From the NCBI GenBank assembly GCA_029260495.1, contig JAJDDD010000010.1:185149-249148 (forward strand): DNA of 64,000 nt, written 5' to 3'. Both the position numbers and the translations under genes were made by a program. Source of the DNA: Phycisphaerales bacterium (GTDB taxonomy: Bacteria > Planctomycetota > Phycisphaerae > Phycisphaerales > UBA1924). The notes beneath the pieces are model-generated. The model was not told the DNA's origin. It saw only the letters and a program-made list of their open reading frames with translations, and searched no databases. Shown piece after piece: positions 42,755 through 52,060 of this stretch (within the stretch, counting starts at the first letter, position 1; each line of letters opens with the position of its first letter).

Positions 42755-43906
42755 GTGTCAACACCGCTTCCGCTGGGCCGCCCTGACATCCGTCAGTCTG
42801 ATATTGATCAAGTTGTTGAGGTCCTGCGGTCGGGCTGGATTACAACCGGACAGGTCGCAGCGGAGTTTGAACGATCATTTGCCGACCGCGTTGGCGCCGC
42901 TGGAGCGGTTGCCCTTTGCTCCGGAACAGCCGGCATGCATGCGGTCCTCGCTTCGCTGGACCTGCAGCCTGGTGATGAGATCATCACCCAATCGCTCACC
43001 TGGGTGTCAACTGCCAATGTCGCAACTCGCCTGGGAGCGCGTGTCATCTTTGTGGATGTCGATCGCGAGACCCTTCTTCTTCATCCACAGGACGTCGAGC
43101 CCCTCCTGAGCCCGAGAACGAAGGCGATCATCCCTGTTCACTTTGCCGGCGCGCCGGCTGACCTGAACCCACTTCGCGAGATCGCCAGCCGGCACAATGT
43201 CTCCCTTATCGAAGATGCAGCCCATGCTGCAGGAACCGCATACGCGGAGAAACCGATTGGCGCTGGTGGAACCTGTGTGTTTTCCTTTCATCCGCTGAAA
43301 AATTTGACGACCGGCGAAGGAGGGATGGTCTGTTCTGATGACCCGGACCTGCTCGCGCAGGTTCGTCGTTTCAAGTTTCACGGGCTCGGACATGATGCGT
43401 ATGACCGCGAAACTCAGAGACGAACAGCGATGGCGGAAGTCATCGAGCCCGGCCTGAAATTTAATCTGCCGGATATGAACGCCGCGCTGGGGCTCGCGGC
43501 GCTGCCGCGGCTTGATGACAACAACCACGCACGAGAATTGCTCGCAGAGCGATATCTTGAACGTCTGTCTGAAATACCAGGCATCTATCCGCTCGGGCGG
43601 CCGGATTATTCTCATCAACACGCATGGTCACTGTTTGCGATTCGCATTGATGATGATATTCACGGCATGACGCGCAGCGCATTCATGGACCTGCTCAAGA
43701 ATGAAGGCATCGGAACCGGCGTACACTTCTACCCTGTGCATATGCATCAGTGGTATCGGCGGCATTACGCTGATGTATCTCTGCCGAACACGGAGTGGAA
43801 CGGGGAACGACTGTGCTCACTTCCTCTGTATCCCACGATGTCGATCGCAGACGTAGACAGAGTGGCGGATGTGATATCCCATGTCGTGGCGGGGACGGTG
43901 GCATGA
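42755..43906 (+). CDS. arnB: UDP-4-amino-4-deoxy-L-arabinose synthase (aminotransferase)
   Basis: 383 residues from GTG 42755, with GAGGGG upstream; a longer frame from GTG 42728 is less likely. DegT/DnrJ-type PLP aminotransferase: CSGTAGMHAVLASL binds cofactor, EDAAHAAGT contains the PLP Asp, and K182 in FHPLKNLTTGEGG is the Schiff-base lysine. It converts UDP-4-keto-pentose (from ArnA) to UDP-Ara4N. VHFYPVHMHQWYR is highly like the gammaproteobacterial enzyme. First gene of arnBCADT; overlaps arnC by ATGA. Confidence 0.93.
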   Translation: MSTPLPLGRPDIRQSDIDQVVEVLRSGWITTGQVAAEFERSFADRVGAAGAVALCSGTAGMHAVLASLDLQPGDEIITQSLTWVSTANVATRLGARVIFVDVDRETLLLHPQDVEPLLSPRTKAIIPVHFAGAPADLNPLREIASRHNVSLIEDAAHAAGTAYAEKPIGAGGTCVFSFHPLKNLTTGEGGMVCSDDPDLLAQVRRFKFHGLGHDAYDRETQRRTAMAEVIEPGLKFNLPDMNAALGLAALPRLDDNNHARELLAERYLERLSEIPGIYPLGRPDYSHQHAWSLFAIRIDDDIHGMTRSAFMDLLKNEGIGTGVHFYPVHMHQWYRRHYADVSLPNTEWNGERLCSLPLYPTMSIADVDRVADVISHVVAGTVA

Positions 43907-44937
43907 GGTCGTCGTATCAAGGCGCCACGGATGTTTTGCTTGATCTATCCATTGTGGCGCCGGTGTTTAATGAACAAGACACAATCGTCGAGTTGGTGCG
44001 ACGAACTGCAGACACATGCAACTCCCTCGGAAAGAGCTGGGAGCTTGTGCTTGTAGACGACGGTAGCGCCGACGATTCGCTGCGCATGATTGAGGGCGCA
44101 ATCGACAAGTACGCGCCGCATGTCAAATGCATCGTGCTCGCAGGGAACTTCGGGCAACATGCGGCCATCATGGCTGGCTTTCAGAAATCATCTGGCGCCG
44201 TAATTGTCACGCTTGACGCCGACCTGCAGAATCCGCCGGAAGAAATTGCTCGGCTATTGGTGAAGATGGACGACGGCTTCGACGTTGTCGGCGGAGTTCG
44301 AAGTGACCGAAATGATTCACTGTTCCGGCGTGCGGCTTCGGCGATCGTCAACAGGGCCGCTCGTATGATTGGAGGCTCTACAACCTCTGATCATGGCTGC
44401 ATGCTTCGCGCGTACCGTCGCCCCATTGTCAATGCAATGCTGCAATGCACAGAGCGAAGCACATTTATTCCCCTGCTTGCGAACGTCTTTGCCCGGCGCA
44501 CTGCTGATGTTCCAGTCGAGCATGCCGCGCGGTCGACCGGGCAGTCAAAGTACGGCTTGTGGCAACTCATCAATCTGCAGTTTGATCTCATGACAAGCGT
44601 CACGACGCTTCCGCTCCGGCTCCTGGGAGTGCTGGGCGTCGCGATTGCGTTCGGCGCCACCGGATTCGGAGCGCTGATCGCAATCATGCGCTTTGTGCTT
44701 GGTTCTGAGTGGGCTGCGAACGGCGTATTTTCACTCTTCAGTGTGCTCTTTTTCCTGATCGGACTTCAGTTTGTCGCGATGGGAGTGCTGGGTGAATACC
44801 TGGGTCGCGTATACGGCGACGTTCGAGCGCGGCCGCGCTACATCGTCAGCGACGTGCTCGAGAGTGATGGCGCACCGCCATCGACCGTGCATGTCAAAGC
44901 ATCGAGCGCCAAACGAATGGTGGAGGCAGGACGATGA
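43903..44937 (+). CDS. arnC: Undecaprenyl-phosphate 4-deoxy-4-formamido-L-arabinose transferase
   Basis: 344 residues, family 2 glycosyltransferase: [29 protein letters not shown], and the metal motif [11 protein letters not shown]. Two C-terminal membrane helices ([40 protein letters not shown] in pieces) end in [19 protein letters not shown], typical of ArnC/PmrF. It moves formyl-Ara4N from UDP to undecaprenyl phosphate. Both ends overlap neighbours by four bases. Confidence 0.93.
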   Translation: MRSSYQGATDVLLDLSIVAPVFNEQDTIVELVRRTADTCNSLGKSWELVLVDDGSADDSLRMIEGAIDKYAPHVKCIVLAGNFGQHAAIMAGFQKSSGAVIVTLDADLQNPPEEIARLLVKMDDGFDVVGGVRSDRNDSLFRRAASAIVNRAARMIGGSTTSDHGCMLRAYRRPIVNAMLQCTERSTFIPLLANVFARRTADVPVEHAARSTGQSKYGLWQLINLQFDLMTSVTTLPLRLLGVLGVAIAFGATGFGALIAIMRFVLGSEWAANGVFSLFSVLFFLIGLQFVAMGVLGEYLGRVYGDVRARPRYIVSDVLESDGAPPSTVHVKASSAKRMVEAGR

Positions 44938-47000
44938 GAACAGTTGTATTTGGATACCACAATATCGGAAGGCAGGGGCTCGACACACTTCTCCGACACA
45001 ACGCTGATGTCGTTGCTGTGTTTACCCATCGGGATGATCCAACCGAAGCTCTCTGGTTTGACTCTGTAGCTGAACTCGCCGCCGATCACGGCATTCCGGT
45101 CTTTGCACCGGATGATGTCAATCACGCGCTATGGGTGAATCGTATCCGCGGCCTCTCGCCGGATTTTATATTTTCCTTTTTCTATAGAAAACTGCTCTCC
45201 AGTGAACTCTTGGATATTCCCAATAAGGGCGCGTTTAACCTGCATGGATCTCTATTGCCAAAGTACCGCGGCCGCTGCCCGGTCAACTGGGCGATCCTCA
45301 ATGGCGAGCGCGAGACCGGCGTCACGCTCCATGAAATGACCGTGCGACCCGATGCGGGCGCCATCGTGGGGCAACATCGCGTTTCCATTGATCAACAGGA
45401 CGACGCCACGGCAGTCTTTGCCAAGCTTGTTCAAGCAACGGACACTCTCCTCGATAGAACTCTTCCTGCGATTCGAGAAGGGCGCGCCCCGCAGATCATC
45501 CAGGACGAGTCGAAAGCGACCTACTTCGGCGCACGACGCCCAGCTGATGGTGAGATCGATTGGAGTTGTTCCGCCTCCTCAGTTGCGAATCTCGTTCGCG
45601 CCGTCACACGACCATATCCTGGGGCGTTTAGTTTCGTTGGCGATCGAAAGGTATTCATTTGGGCGGCCAAGGAAGACGCTGTCCCCGCACCAGCTTGCGA
45701 CGCCCAAGCTGGGAGCGTGCTCTCCACCGATCCACTGCGGATCGCGTGCGATGGCGAAAGCGTGATTTCCGTGTTGCGCGGTGAGGTCGAGGGGGGCGTG
45801 TGCCTCACAGGTCGTCAGCTTGCGCAAGAACTCAGCCTCTATGAAGGGGCAAGGTTTGGGTCACACGCCAGCAGCGCAACGACCGCAGCGCGCAAGCAGC
45901 GCATCCTGATCCTCGGGGTCAACGGGTTCATCGGCAGCGCCATGACGGAATGCTTGCTCGATCGCGGCGGTTACGAAGTGTTCGGTATGGATCTTGCCAG
46001 TGACAATCTCGGACAGATCGCCCACCGACCGGGCTTTGAGTTCCGCGAAGGCGACATCTCCGTCCATCGCGAATGGATTGAGTATCACATCCGAAAGTGT
46101 GATGTTGTTCTTCCGCTCGTCGCGATCGCAACTCCAATCGAATATGTGCGCAACCCCATCCGTGTTTTTGAACTCGACTTTGAAGAAAATCTCAGAATCA
46201 TTCGCCACTGCGTCCGCCACAATAAGCGCGTTGTGTTCCCGTCCACGTCCGAGGTGTACGGCATGTGCGAAGACAAGGAGTTCAACGAAGATAGTTCACA
46301 CCTGACTCTCGGACCGATCCGCATGCAACGCTGGATCTACTCCTGCAGCAAGCAACTTCTCGATCGTGTGATCTGGGCGTATGGCGAGCAGCAAGGCCTG
46401 CACTTCTCACTCTTTCGGCCGTTCAACTGGATTGGCCCCCGTCTCGATAGCCTCGAATCGGCGAGGATCGGCAGCTCGCGGGCGATTACCCAGCTCATAC
46501 TCAATCTTGTTGAAGGCTCGCCGATCCTGCTTGTAGATGGAGGACGACAGAAGAGATGCTTTACGGATGTGTCTGAGGGCGTTGAGTGCCTGGCGCGCAT
46601 TATCGATAACAAACAGAACGCCTGCGATCGACAGATCATCAACATCGGCAACCCGGTCAACGAGGCGAGCATTCGCGAGCTCGCCGAGATGCTGGTCGAA
46701 GCCTTTGATGAACACCCACTTCGAGATCAATTCCCTTCATTCGCAGGTTTTCGAGAAATTGAAAGCGCTGCCTACTACGGGAAAGGGTATCAGGATGTCG
46801 AGCATCGTCGCCCCAGCATTCGCAACGCCCAGCGGCTATGCAACTGGACGCCGAACATTCCGCTGGGTGAATCTGTGCGCAAGACGTTGGACTTTTTCCT
46901 CGCCGAACACTTTCGTGCAAACACACCCGACAATTTTCTAGTTGATGTTCAAACCAAGAGCTCATCGCCCGGGCTGCCAGTGAAGGTCGCAACTCTATGA
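44934..47000 (+). CDS. arnA: Bifunctional UDP-glucuronate dehydrogenase / UDP-Ara4N formyltransferase
   Basis: 688 residues with both domains in E. coli order. Formyltransferase: N102 and H104 ([15 protein letters not shown]), D140 (VRPDAG), the same numbers as in the E. coli enzyme. Dehydrogenase: nucleotide motif GVNGFIGS (about 328-335), STSEVYG with S439/E440, and Y469-x3-K473 in IYSCSKQ. ArnA oxidatively decarboxylates UDP-glucuronate and formylates UDP-Ara4N. It is about 28 residues longer than E. coli ArnA, mostly at the C-terminus. Confidence 0.95.
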   Translation: MRTVVFGYHNIGRQGLDTLLRHNADVVAVFTHRDDPTEALWFDSVAELAADHGIPVFAPDDVNHALWVNRIRGLSPDFIFSFFYRKLLSSELLDIPNKGAFNLHGSLLPKYRGRCPVNWAILNGERETGVTLHEMTVRPDAGAIVGQHRVSIDQQDDATAVFAKLVQATDTLLDRTLPAIREGRAPQIIQDESKATYFGARRPADGEIDWSCSASSVANLVRAVTRPYPGAFSFVGDRKVFIWAAKEDAVPAPACDAQAGSVLSTDPLRIACDGESVISVLRGEVEGGVCLTGRQLAQELSLYEGARFGSHASSATTAARKQRILILGVNGFIGSAMTECLLDRGGYEVFGMDLASDNLGQIAHRPGFEFREGDISVHREWIEYHIRKCDVVLPLVAIATPIEYVRNPIRVFELDFEENLRIIRHCVRHNKRVVFPSTSEVYGMCEDKEFNEDSSHLTLGPIRMQRWIYSCSKQLLDRVIWAYGEQQGLHFSLFRPFNWIGPRLDSLESARIGSSRAITQLILNLVEGSPILLVDGGRQKRCFTDVSEGVECLARIIDNKQNACDRQIINIGNPVNEASIRELAEMLVEAFDEHPLRDQFPSFAGFREIESAAYYGKGYQDVEHRRPSIRNAQRLCNWTPNIPLGESVRKTLDFFLAEHFRANTPDNFLVDVQTKSSSPGLPVKVATL

Positions 47001-47905
47001 TTGTTGGGCTTCGAATCGATGTTGACACATTGCGAGGCACGCGCCGCGGTGTTCCAAATATTATTGATGCTCTCCGGGAGCATGGAGCGCTGGCTTCCTT
47101 CTTCTTCAGCGTCGGTCCGGACAACATGGGGCGCCATCTCTGGCGATTGCTGCGCCCTCAATTTGCCTTGAAAATGCTGCGCACTCGCGCTGCCCGTCTG
47201 TACGGCTGGGATATTCTTCTTCGAGGCGTGGTCGGATCCGGTCCTGTTATTGGCGAGGCCTGCGCAGACGTCATTCGACAATGCGCCAATGCAGGTCACG
47301 AAGTCGGCCTGCATGCCTGGGACCATCATCGCTGGCAGACGCAAGTGGATCGCATGGACGACGTGACCATCGCCCGTGAACTCTCGCGAGGAGCAATATC
47401 GCTTGAGCGCATCATCGGGCGACCACCGACGTGTTTCGCCTCGCCTGGCTGGCGCGCCCATGATGGCGTCGTACGCTGTGAGGCTGCGATGAACCTCCAA
47501 TACGCAAGCGATTGTCGCGGCGATCAACCGTTCCAGCCAGTCATCAGCGGCTCGCCGACGGGGCCGATGCAAGTGCCCGTAACCCTCCCCACGTACGACG
47601 AGATCGTAGGGCGATACGGTGTGTCCCAAGCAAATTTTGTAGATCACATTCTTTCATTGCTGAACCCAGAAAAGATCAATGTGATGACGCTGCACGCCGA
47701 AGTCGAAGGAATTGTCGCGCAAGCCCAGTTGCACGCGCTCCTTGACGGCGTGCGCAATCGTGGCGGACGCATTGCGCCGCTTGGAGAACTCATCGAAGCG
47801 AATGCCGTGGCGCCGCAATGTTCGCTTGAGCGGGCAGAGATTGCAGGCCGAGAGGGCTGGCTCGCTGTGCAGGGGCCAGCAATGACAGTGGAGTGTGTGG
47901 CATGA
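46997..47905 (+). CDS. arnD: 4-deoxy-4-formamido-L-arabinose-phosphoundecaprenol deformylase
   Basis: 302 residues, polysaccharide deacetylase fold. [17 protein letters not shown] near the N-terminus, [40 protein letters not shown] (metal His residues), [22 protein letters not shown] and AGREGWL all match ArnD. It removes the formyl group from the lipid-linked sugar. The closeness to enterobacterial ArnD, judged by eye, suggests transfer from a proteobacterium. Confidence 0.93.
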   Translation: MIVGLRIDVDTLRGTRRGVPNIIDALREHGALASFFFSVGPDNMGRHLWRLLRPQFALKMLRTRAARLYGWDILLRGVVGSGPVIGEACADVIRQCANAGHEVGLHAWDHHRWQTQVDRMDDVTIARELSRGAISLERIIGRPPTCFASPGWRAHDGVVRCEAAMNLQYASDCRGDQPFQPVISGSPTGPMQVPVTLPTYDEIVGRYGVSQANFVDHILSLLNPEKINVMTLHAEVEGIVAQAQLHALLDGVRNRGGRIAPLGELIEANAVAPQCSLERAEIAGREGWLAVQGPAMTVECVA

Positions 47906-49602
47906 TACGGCGCCGACTGCCGCTGCTCATTATTTTCAGCCTGCTGCTGGCCTATCTTGCAGTGCTTGGCGTTCGGCCGCTCGTCATGCCCGACGAGTTT
48001 CGTTATGCCGAGATTCCGCGCGAGATGATTGCAAACAACAACTGGATTGTCCCGCACCTCAACGGAATGGTCTACTTCGAAAAACCTCCACTGGGCTATT
48101 GGGTGTCTGCATTATCGATGGTTGTGTTCGGCGAGACCACCTTCGCCGCAAGACTTCCCTTCGCGCTCGCTACATTGCTCACAGGCGCGATCGCATACCT
48201 GCTCACAAAGCAATCAGCGCCTGACCGCGCCTCTGCTCCATATGTGGCAGGCGTTTTTCTGACCTCTCTTCTCGTCGCGGGGATTGGAACATTCGCAGTT
48301 CTTGACGCACTGCTGATGCTCTTGCTCACCGCCATGCTCGCCGCGTTCTTTGTCGCTACAGAATGTGCACCAGGACGGCGCCGACAGGCATGGCTGTTGG
48401 CCGCCGGCGCAGCTGCCGGAGCTGCATTCCTGACGAAGGGCTTTCTGGTTCTCGCTGTCGGCGGTGTTGTAGCGGCGCCATACATGATCTGGACGCGTCG
48501 ATGGCGCGAGATGTTCACGCTGCCCTGGCTGCCGCTCATTGCTGCGGCTCTTGTCGCGGCGCCGTGGTGCATCGCCATCGCGCGTTCTGATTCAGATTTT
48601 TGGCGCTACTTCTTCTGGGTGGAGCATTGGAATCGACTCGCTGGCGGAACTGCTGCACAACACGCCCGGCCGTGGTGGTTCTTTGCGCCGATTATCCTCG
48701 CCGGCGGTCTGCCATGGACATCACTCTTGCCTGCAGCGCTCGCAAACGAGCGATGCGCCCCGCGAAGCAACCTGATTCGCTTTGCAGCATGTTGGACGAT
48801 TGGGCCCTTCATCTTTTTCTCGCTGGCGTCGGGCAAACTCCCAACCTACATCCTGCCGTGCTTCGTGCCGATGTCTATATACATCGGCAGTTGGATCGGA
48901 GCTCGCGGGAACTCGCAAAGCATCGCCAAGAATCTCCGGCGACTCTCAATCGGCTTCATTGCAGTCACATGGGTTCTGAGCGTGATCGTTCTGATCCAAA
49001 CAATGACGAACTTTCTCAACCTGGACAACATCTACACCGAAAACGAAACACACAAAGGCTATATCGGGTCGCTGTCACTTTTCCTGGCTGGCGCCGCGAC
49101 AACTGTATTGATATTTCGCCGTCACCGCGAAACTCAGACGGCGGGCCTCGTTATGGGGGTGCTGGTGCTCTTTGCTACCGGGCCGTTTATGTTTCCTGCC
49201 CATCACGGCCACAAAACTCCTGGCGCGTGGATTGACCAACAGTCCGCATTGATCGATGATGACTCGATCATCATTTCCGATAGCAAACTGGTGCACGCGG
49301 TCTGTTGGCGACTGCAGCGCGACGATGTTCTTATGTTGGAGTCTCTCGGCGAGCTGCGATACGGCGCCGAGCGCCAGCCCGAGCGCCTCCTCACCAATGC
49401 AGATCTGAGCGAGCTTGTGCGCGATCCACTCCGAACACGATCCGTCGTCACGATGGTCCAAACGAAGCGGTTGTCGCCAGAGATTCATGCGCTGGCTGAC
49501 TCAACAACTGAATGGCGCGGCATGACATTCGCCCGATTCGATCCCGCCAGCGACCGCCAGCCTCAATCAGAATCCGCACTCGAGAACAACAAACCCAAAT
49601 GA
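47902..49602 (+). CDS. arnT: Undecaprenyl-phosphate-Ara4N lipid A transferase
   Basis: 566 residues from ATG 47902, GT-C fold glycosyltransferase of family 83. The first periplasmic loop PDEFRYAEIPREM carries the catalytic-region D-E. Next come GMVYFEKPPLGYW and about 12 membrane helices, then a periplasmic C-terminal domain. It attaches Ara4N to lipid A phosphates, lowering negative charge. No arnE/arnF flippase genes follow, so another flippase must serve. Four-base overlap with arnD. Confidence 0.92.
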   Translation: MIRRRLPLLIIFSLLLAYLAVLGVRPLVMPDEFRYAEIPREMIANNNWIVPHLNGMVYFEKPPLGYWVSALSMVVFGETTFAARLPFALATLLTGAIAYLLTKQSAPDRASAPYVAGVFLTSLLVAGIGTFAVLDALLMLLLTAMLAAFFVATECAPGRRRQAWLLAAGAAAGAAFLTKGFLVLAVGGVVAAPYMIWTRRWREMFTLPWLPLIAAALVAAPWCIAIARSDSDFWRYFFWVEHWNRLAGGTAAQHARPWWFFAPIILAGGLPWTSLLPAALANERCAPRSNLIRFAACWTIGPFIFFSLASGKLPTYILPCFVPMSIYIGSWIGARGNSQSIAKNLRRLSIGFIAVTWVLSVIVLIQTMTNFLNLDNIYTENETHKGYIGSLSLFLAGAATTVLIFRRHRETQTAGLVMGVLVLFATGPFMFPAHHGHKTPGAWIDQQSALIDDDSIIISDSKLVHAVCWRLQRDDVLMLESLGELRYGAERQPERLLTNADLSELVRDPLRTRSVVTMVQTKRLSPEIHALADSTTEWRGMTFARFDPASDRQPQSESALENNKPK

Positions 49603-49615
49603 CCCCAACGGGGTC
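49601..49615 (+). terminator. Hairpin at the arnT stop, possible terminator
   Basis: GACCCC (49601-49606) and GGGGTC (49610-49615) form a perfect six-base stem around AAC, overlapping the arnT stop codon. No T-run follows. The same bases are also part of the tRNA-like repeat described next, so the hairpin may be a by-product. Confidence 0.3.
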
Positions 49616-49778
49616 TGAACACTGTACGTTTCCCCGGGGAAATACAACAATTACGGAAACAGGTGTCACAAATTCCGCCACACTGGGCTCAAACGCTCCC
49701 GAACTCGATCGCGTCATCAACAGGTGGCCCACCCTCCCGAAACCCATTAAGCGAGCCATTATGGCACTGGTTGAGTAA
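49601..49778 (+). repeat. Diverged direct repeat, copy 1: tRNA-like end plus integrase C-terminal relic
   Basis: The last 115 bases (49664-49778) align without gaps to 55567-55681; the first 22 bases are identical. Both encode VTNSATL then ...W-P-x-L-P-x-P-I-x-R-A-I-M-A-L-[VI]-E and a stop, which looks like the end of planctomycete tyrosine recombinases. The preceding 60 bases also resemble copy 2, including a corrupted tRNA T-arm (reverse-strand sense, ACGGGGTCTGAACA against ACGGGGATTCGAACA). No intact integrase remains. Likely an old attachment site. Confidence 0.55.
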
Positions 49779-50132
49779 AAGCGGCATGCAAGTCATGGCA
49801 GCGGATCGAGCAAGCGAGTAACCACGCCTTCGCCGACTGCTTTGAACATCACCATCACTTGATTATGCCCCCCTGCCAAGGGGGCTGTCCCTCAAACGTC
49901 TCGGAATGAGCGATGCATATTTACTCAGAAAGCCCCCAAGCCTCTCCTGGATCAATCTCGGCTCATCTAGACATTTTCTCACATATATTCGGCACATGTT
50001 TGGCATTTCCCAGCGTGGCAGGGCTATTCTCAAAACTCGAAATGCTTTGCATCGATAGGGACGTTTACTTCGCCGGCGTCGATCAGAAGGACAATCCACA
50101 TTTACCCGACCCCTTCGCAGATTGCGATTTCT
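49779..50132. other. 354-base region without a supported gene
   Basis: Frames on both strands have poor composition. A hairpin with a six-base stem (49869-49874 with 49879-49884, CCCCCT/AGGGGG) lies here without a T-run. Nothing else is recognised. Confidence 0.4.
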
Positions 50133-50402
50133 CTAGCCAAGTTGGTTTAGGAGAAATACCTCAAGGCATCGCGCCGCGCCAAGCAGTTCATCGCCATACG
50201 CACGCCATACCTCACCGGATTGGCTGCGCGCAATCGCAGTGAACTCGAAGGCATGATCCGGATCACTTAGGCGCGGCTCCAGAATGTCGATTTCAAGATC
50301 ATAGCGACGCTCTAAATCGTCTAGCAGCGCGTGTGCCGTGGCGTCTTGATGTCGAAATTCATCGAAGACCACCCGTATCCCTCCAAGAGCCAGCACCCGC
50401 AT
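50133..50402 (-). CDS. Small hypothetical protein
   Basis: 89 residues, charged and globular in appearance (LLDDLERRYDLEIDILEPR, FEFTAIARSQSGEVWRAYGDE, LGAARCLEVFLLNQLG), with a sensible mix of helices and strands. The start ATG 50402 has GAG close by. No recognised family. It sits inside the segment between the two integrase-tail repeats. Confidence 0.45.
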   Translation of the reverse strand: MRVLALGGIRVVFDEFRHQDATAHALLDDLERRYDLEIDILEPRLSDPDHAFEFTAIARSQSGEVWRAYGDELLGAARCLEVFLLNQLG

Positions 50403-50670
50403 GCTTACTCACACCCGCTCCGACGTCGGAAATTTGCGTATCCCTCGCCATCGGAACGAATGATGATAGCAACTGTCTCGGGAGTTCCACGAGCGCTTGC
50501 GATACTGTTCGCGAAGAACCTCGACTGACGCCAGCGATGAATGATGTTTCAGACCGCGGCGTGCAACCGGAAGCACTCTTGGTTGATTCACACACCATCC
50601 CGTTCATGCAAGACATCCTGATAATTGCCTGTTTTGAATCAGAATGATCCTCTGCGTCGTCGAGACGGAG

Positions 50671-51087
50671 TTACGTCGCAGGTATGTTGACGGAATTCTT
50701 GTGACGACGCAAAAGCTCCTCAAGAAGAGCTCGCGTTGGCACCTGCTGAAGATAGCTTGAAACAATCCGGACTGACGGAGAGTGACGGCCAAGTAGCAGC
50801 CAGTTGGTGTCGATATCAAGCGCTCGACACAAATCGATCAGAAACAAGGCACTCGGCCACGCTCCGCAACGATATCGACGAATGGTCTCGGCATGGTGGC
50901 TCGTTAGTCTGGCGATTTCTGCATTCGAACTCGTGCCTAGCACAGCTCTCAGACGTTTTGTCAATTCCGGGCGTTCCCGATCACACTCCACATTCAGATG
51001 GGACGATGCGCCAACCGATCCCTGGCGATTGCAGTGCGCCTGTTCCGGAGTGCTGCTTGTTCCGTTTCTGCTTTCAAATGATTTCAT
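50671..51087 (-). CDS. Helix-turn-helix (XRE/Cro-like) protein
   Basis: 138 residues from ATG 51087 (in-frame starts further upstream cannot be excluded; none has a good ribosome site). Residues about 42-100 read LTKRLRAVLGTSSNAEIARL, TSHHAETIRRYRCG and FLIDLCRALDIDTNWLLLGR: a five-helix HTH with the D-W-L-L-x-G-R ending common in planctomycete XRE-like regulators. The N-terminal 40 residues look disordered. It may be the repressor of the accessory segment. Divergent from the sigma factor gene. Confidence 0.6.
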   Translation of the reverse strand: MKSFESRNGTSSTPEQAHCNRQGSVGASSHLNVECDRERPELTKRLRAVLGTSSNAEIARLTSHHAETIRRYRCGAWPSALFLIDLCRALDIDTNWLLLGRHSPSVRIVSSYLQQVPTRALLEELLRRHKNSVNIPAT

Positions 51088-51394
51088 CTGAGTTGATTTT
51101 GGAATTGTGCTAGACGGCAAAACTGGAATCCTCCTGGCATGTCTGCTGGGCGGGTGCGGCTGAGGTGGGGCTCTGGACGAGCCTGCGTGATCAAGTATCG
51201 GGGCGCGAGTTCGTCTCTCGGCCATGGAGAGGCACTCCCGCATCCCCGACACTTCGCCAATCGCCCCTTTCCTTTCATGTATGACCGAGATTGCGTAGGT
51301 GCAAAATCCACAAAAATGAATGCTCGATACAAAAAATCGCGGATTGCTATCTACGCCCAGCACCTAAACTGGGGGATTCACCCTGGAGACTGCT
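51088..51394. other. Intergenic region between the HTH and sigma-factor genes
   Basis: 307 bases between divergent starts; presumably carries promoters of both. No convincing -35/-10 pair or operator was identified. Extended in-frame N-terminal sequence of the HTH gene covers part of it. Confidence 0.35.
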
Positions 51395-51964
51395 ATGGCA
51401 ACCGCGACCAGAGGAAGGATCACAGAATTACTAGCAGCCACGCGCGAAGGAGAAACCGACGCTCTTGACGAGCTTTATCGCATTGTCCATGACGATCTCC
51501 GAAAGGTCGCAGCCCGCCAGATGGGGCGCTTGCCGCTGAAGGAGGTTCTTCAACCAACCGCATTGGTTCACGAGGCCTATCTGAGACTCATAGGCCGGGC
51601 GGATCTGCAACCTGTCGACAGTCGTCAGTTCTTCGGCATGCTGAGCATGGCTATGCGCGACATAATGTGCGAAGAAGCCCGACGCCAGGGATCCCTCAAG
51701 AGGGGGGGTGGATGGCGTCGCGTCGGCCTCGACGAAACAAGCGCTTCTTCTGCAGACAACACCGTCGATGTCCTCGCGCTCCATCGGGCGCTGGAAAACC
51801 TTAAGCAGATTGATCCAGAGGGCGAGGAAATCGTCCGACTCCGTTTCTTTGGTGGTCTCACGCTCCAGCAGGTTGCACTGGTCATGGATCTTTCAGTAAG
51901 CACTGCACAACGAAGTTGGAACTACGCTAAAGCCTGGCTTCATACACAACTCACAGAAAACTAA
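51395..51964 (+). CDS. ECF-type RNA polymerase sigma factor
   Basis: 189 residues with GGAG before the start. Region 2 (ALDELYRIVHDDLRKVAARQM, LQPTALVHEAYLRLIG) and region 4 (LENLKQIDPEGEEIVRLRFF, GLTLQQVALVMDLSVSTAQRSW) are those of the TIGR02999-like ECF group frequent in planctomycetes. It should direct RNA polymerase to a small regulon. The following kinase gene is the usual genomic partner and may control it by phosphorylation. Confidence 0.92.
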   Translation: MATATRGRITELLAATREGETDALDELYRIVHDDLRKVAARQMGRLPLKEVLQPTALVHEAYLRLIGRADLQPVDSRQFFGMLSMAMRDIMCEEARRQGSLKRGGGWRRVGLDETSASSADNTVDVLALHRALENLKQIDPEGEEIVRLRFFGGLTLQQVALVMDLSVSTAQRSWNYAKAWLHTQLTEN

Positions 51965-52060
51965 GATGCGGCATCTGATTCGGCCACTGCTGCTATCTAT
52001 TCGCATGATTTTCAAAGTTTGCTGCCTGAAGATCGAAGGATTCTCGGTTAAGACTATGTA

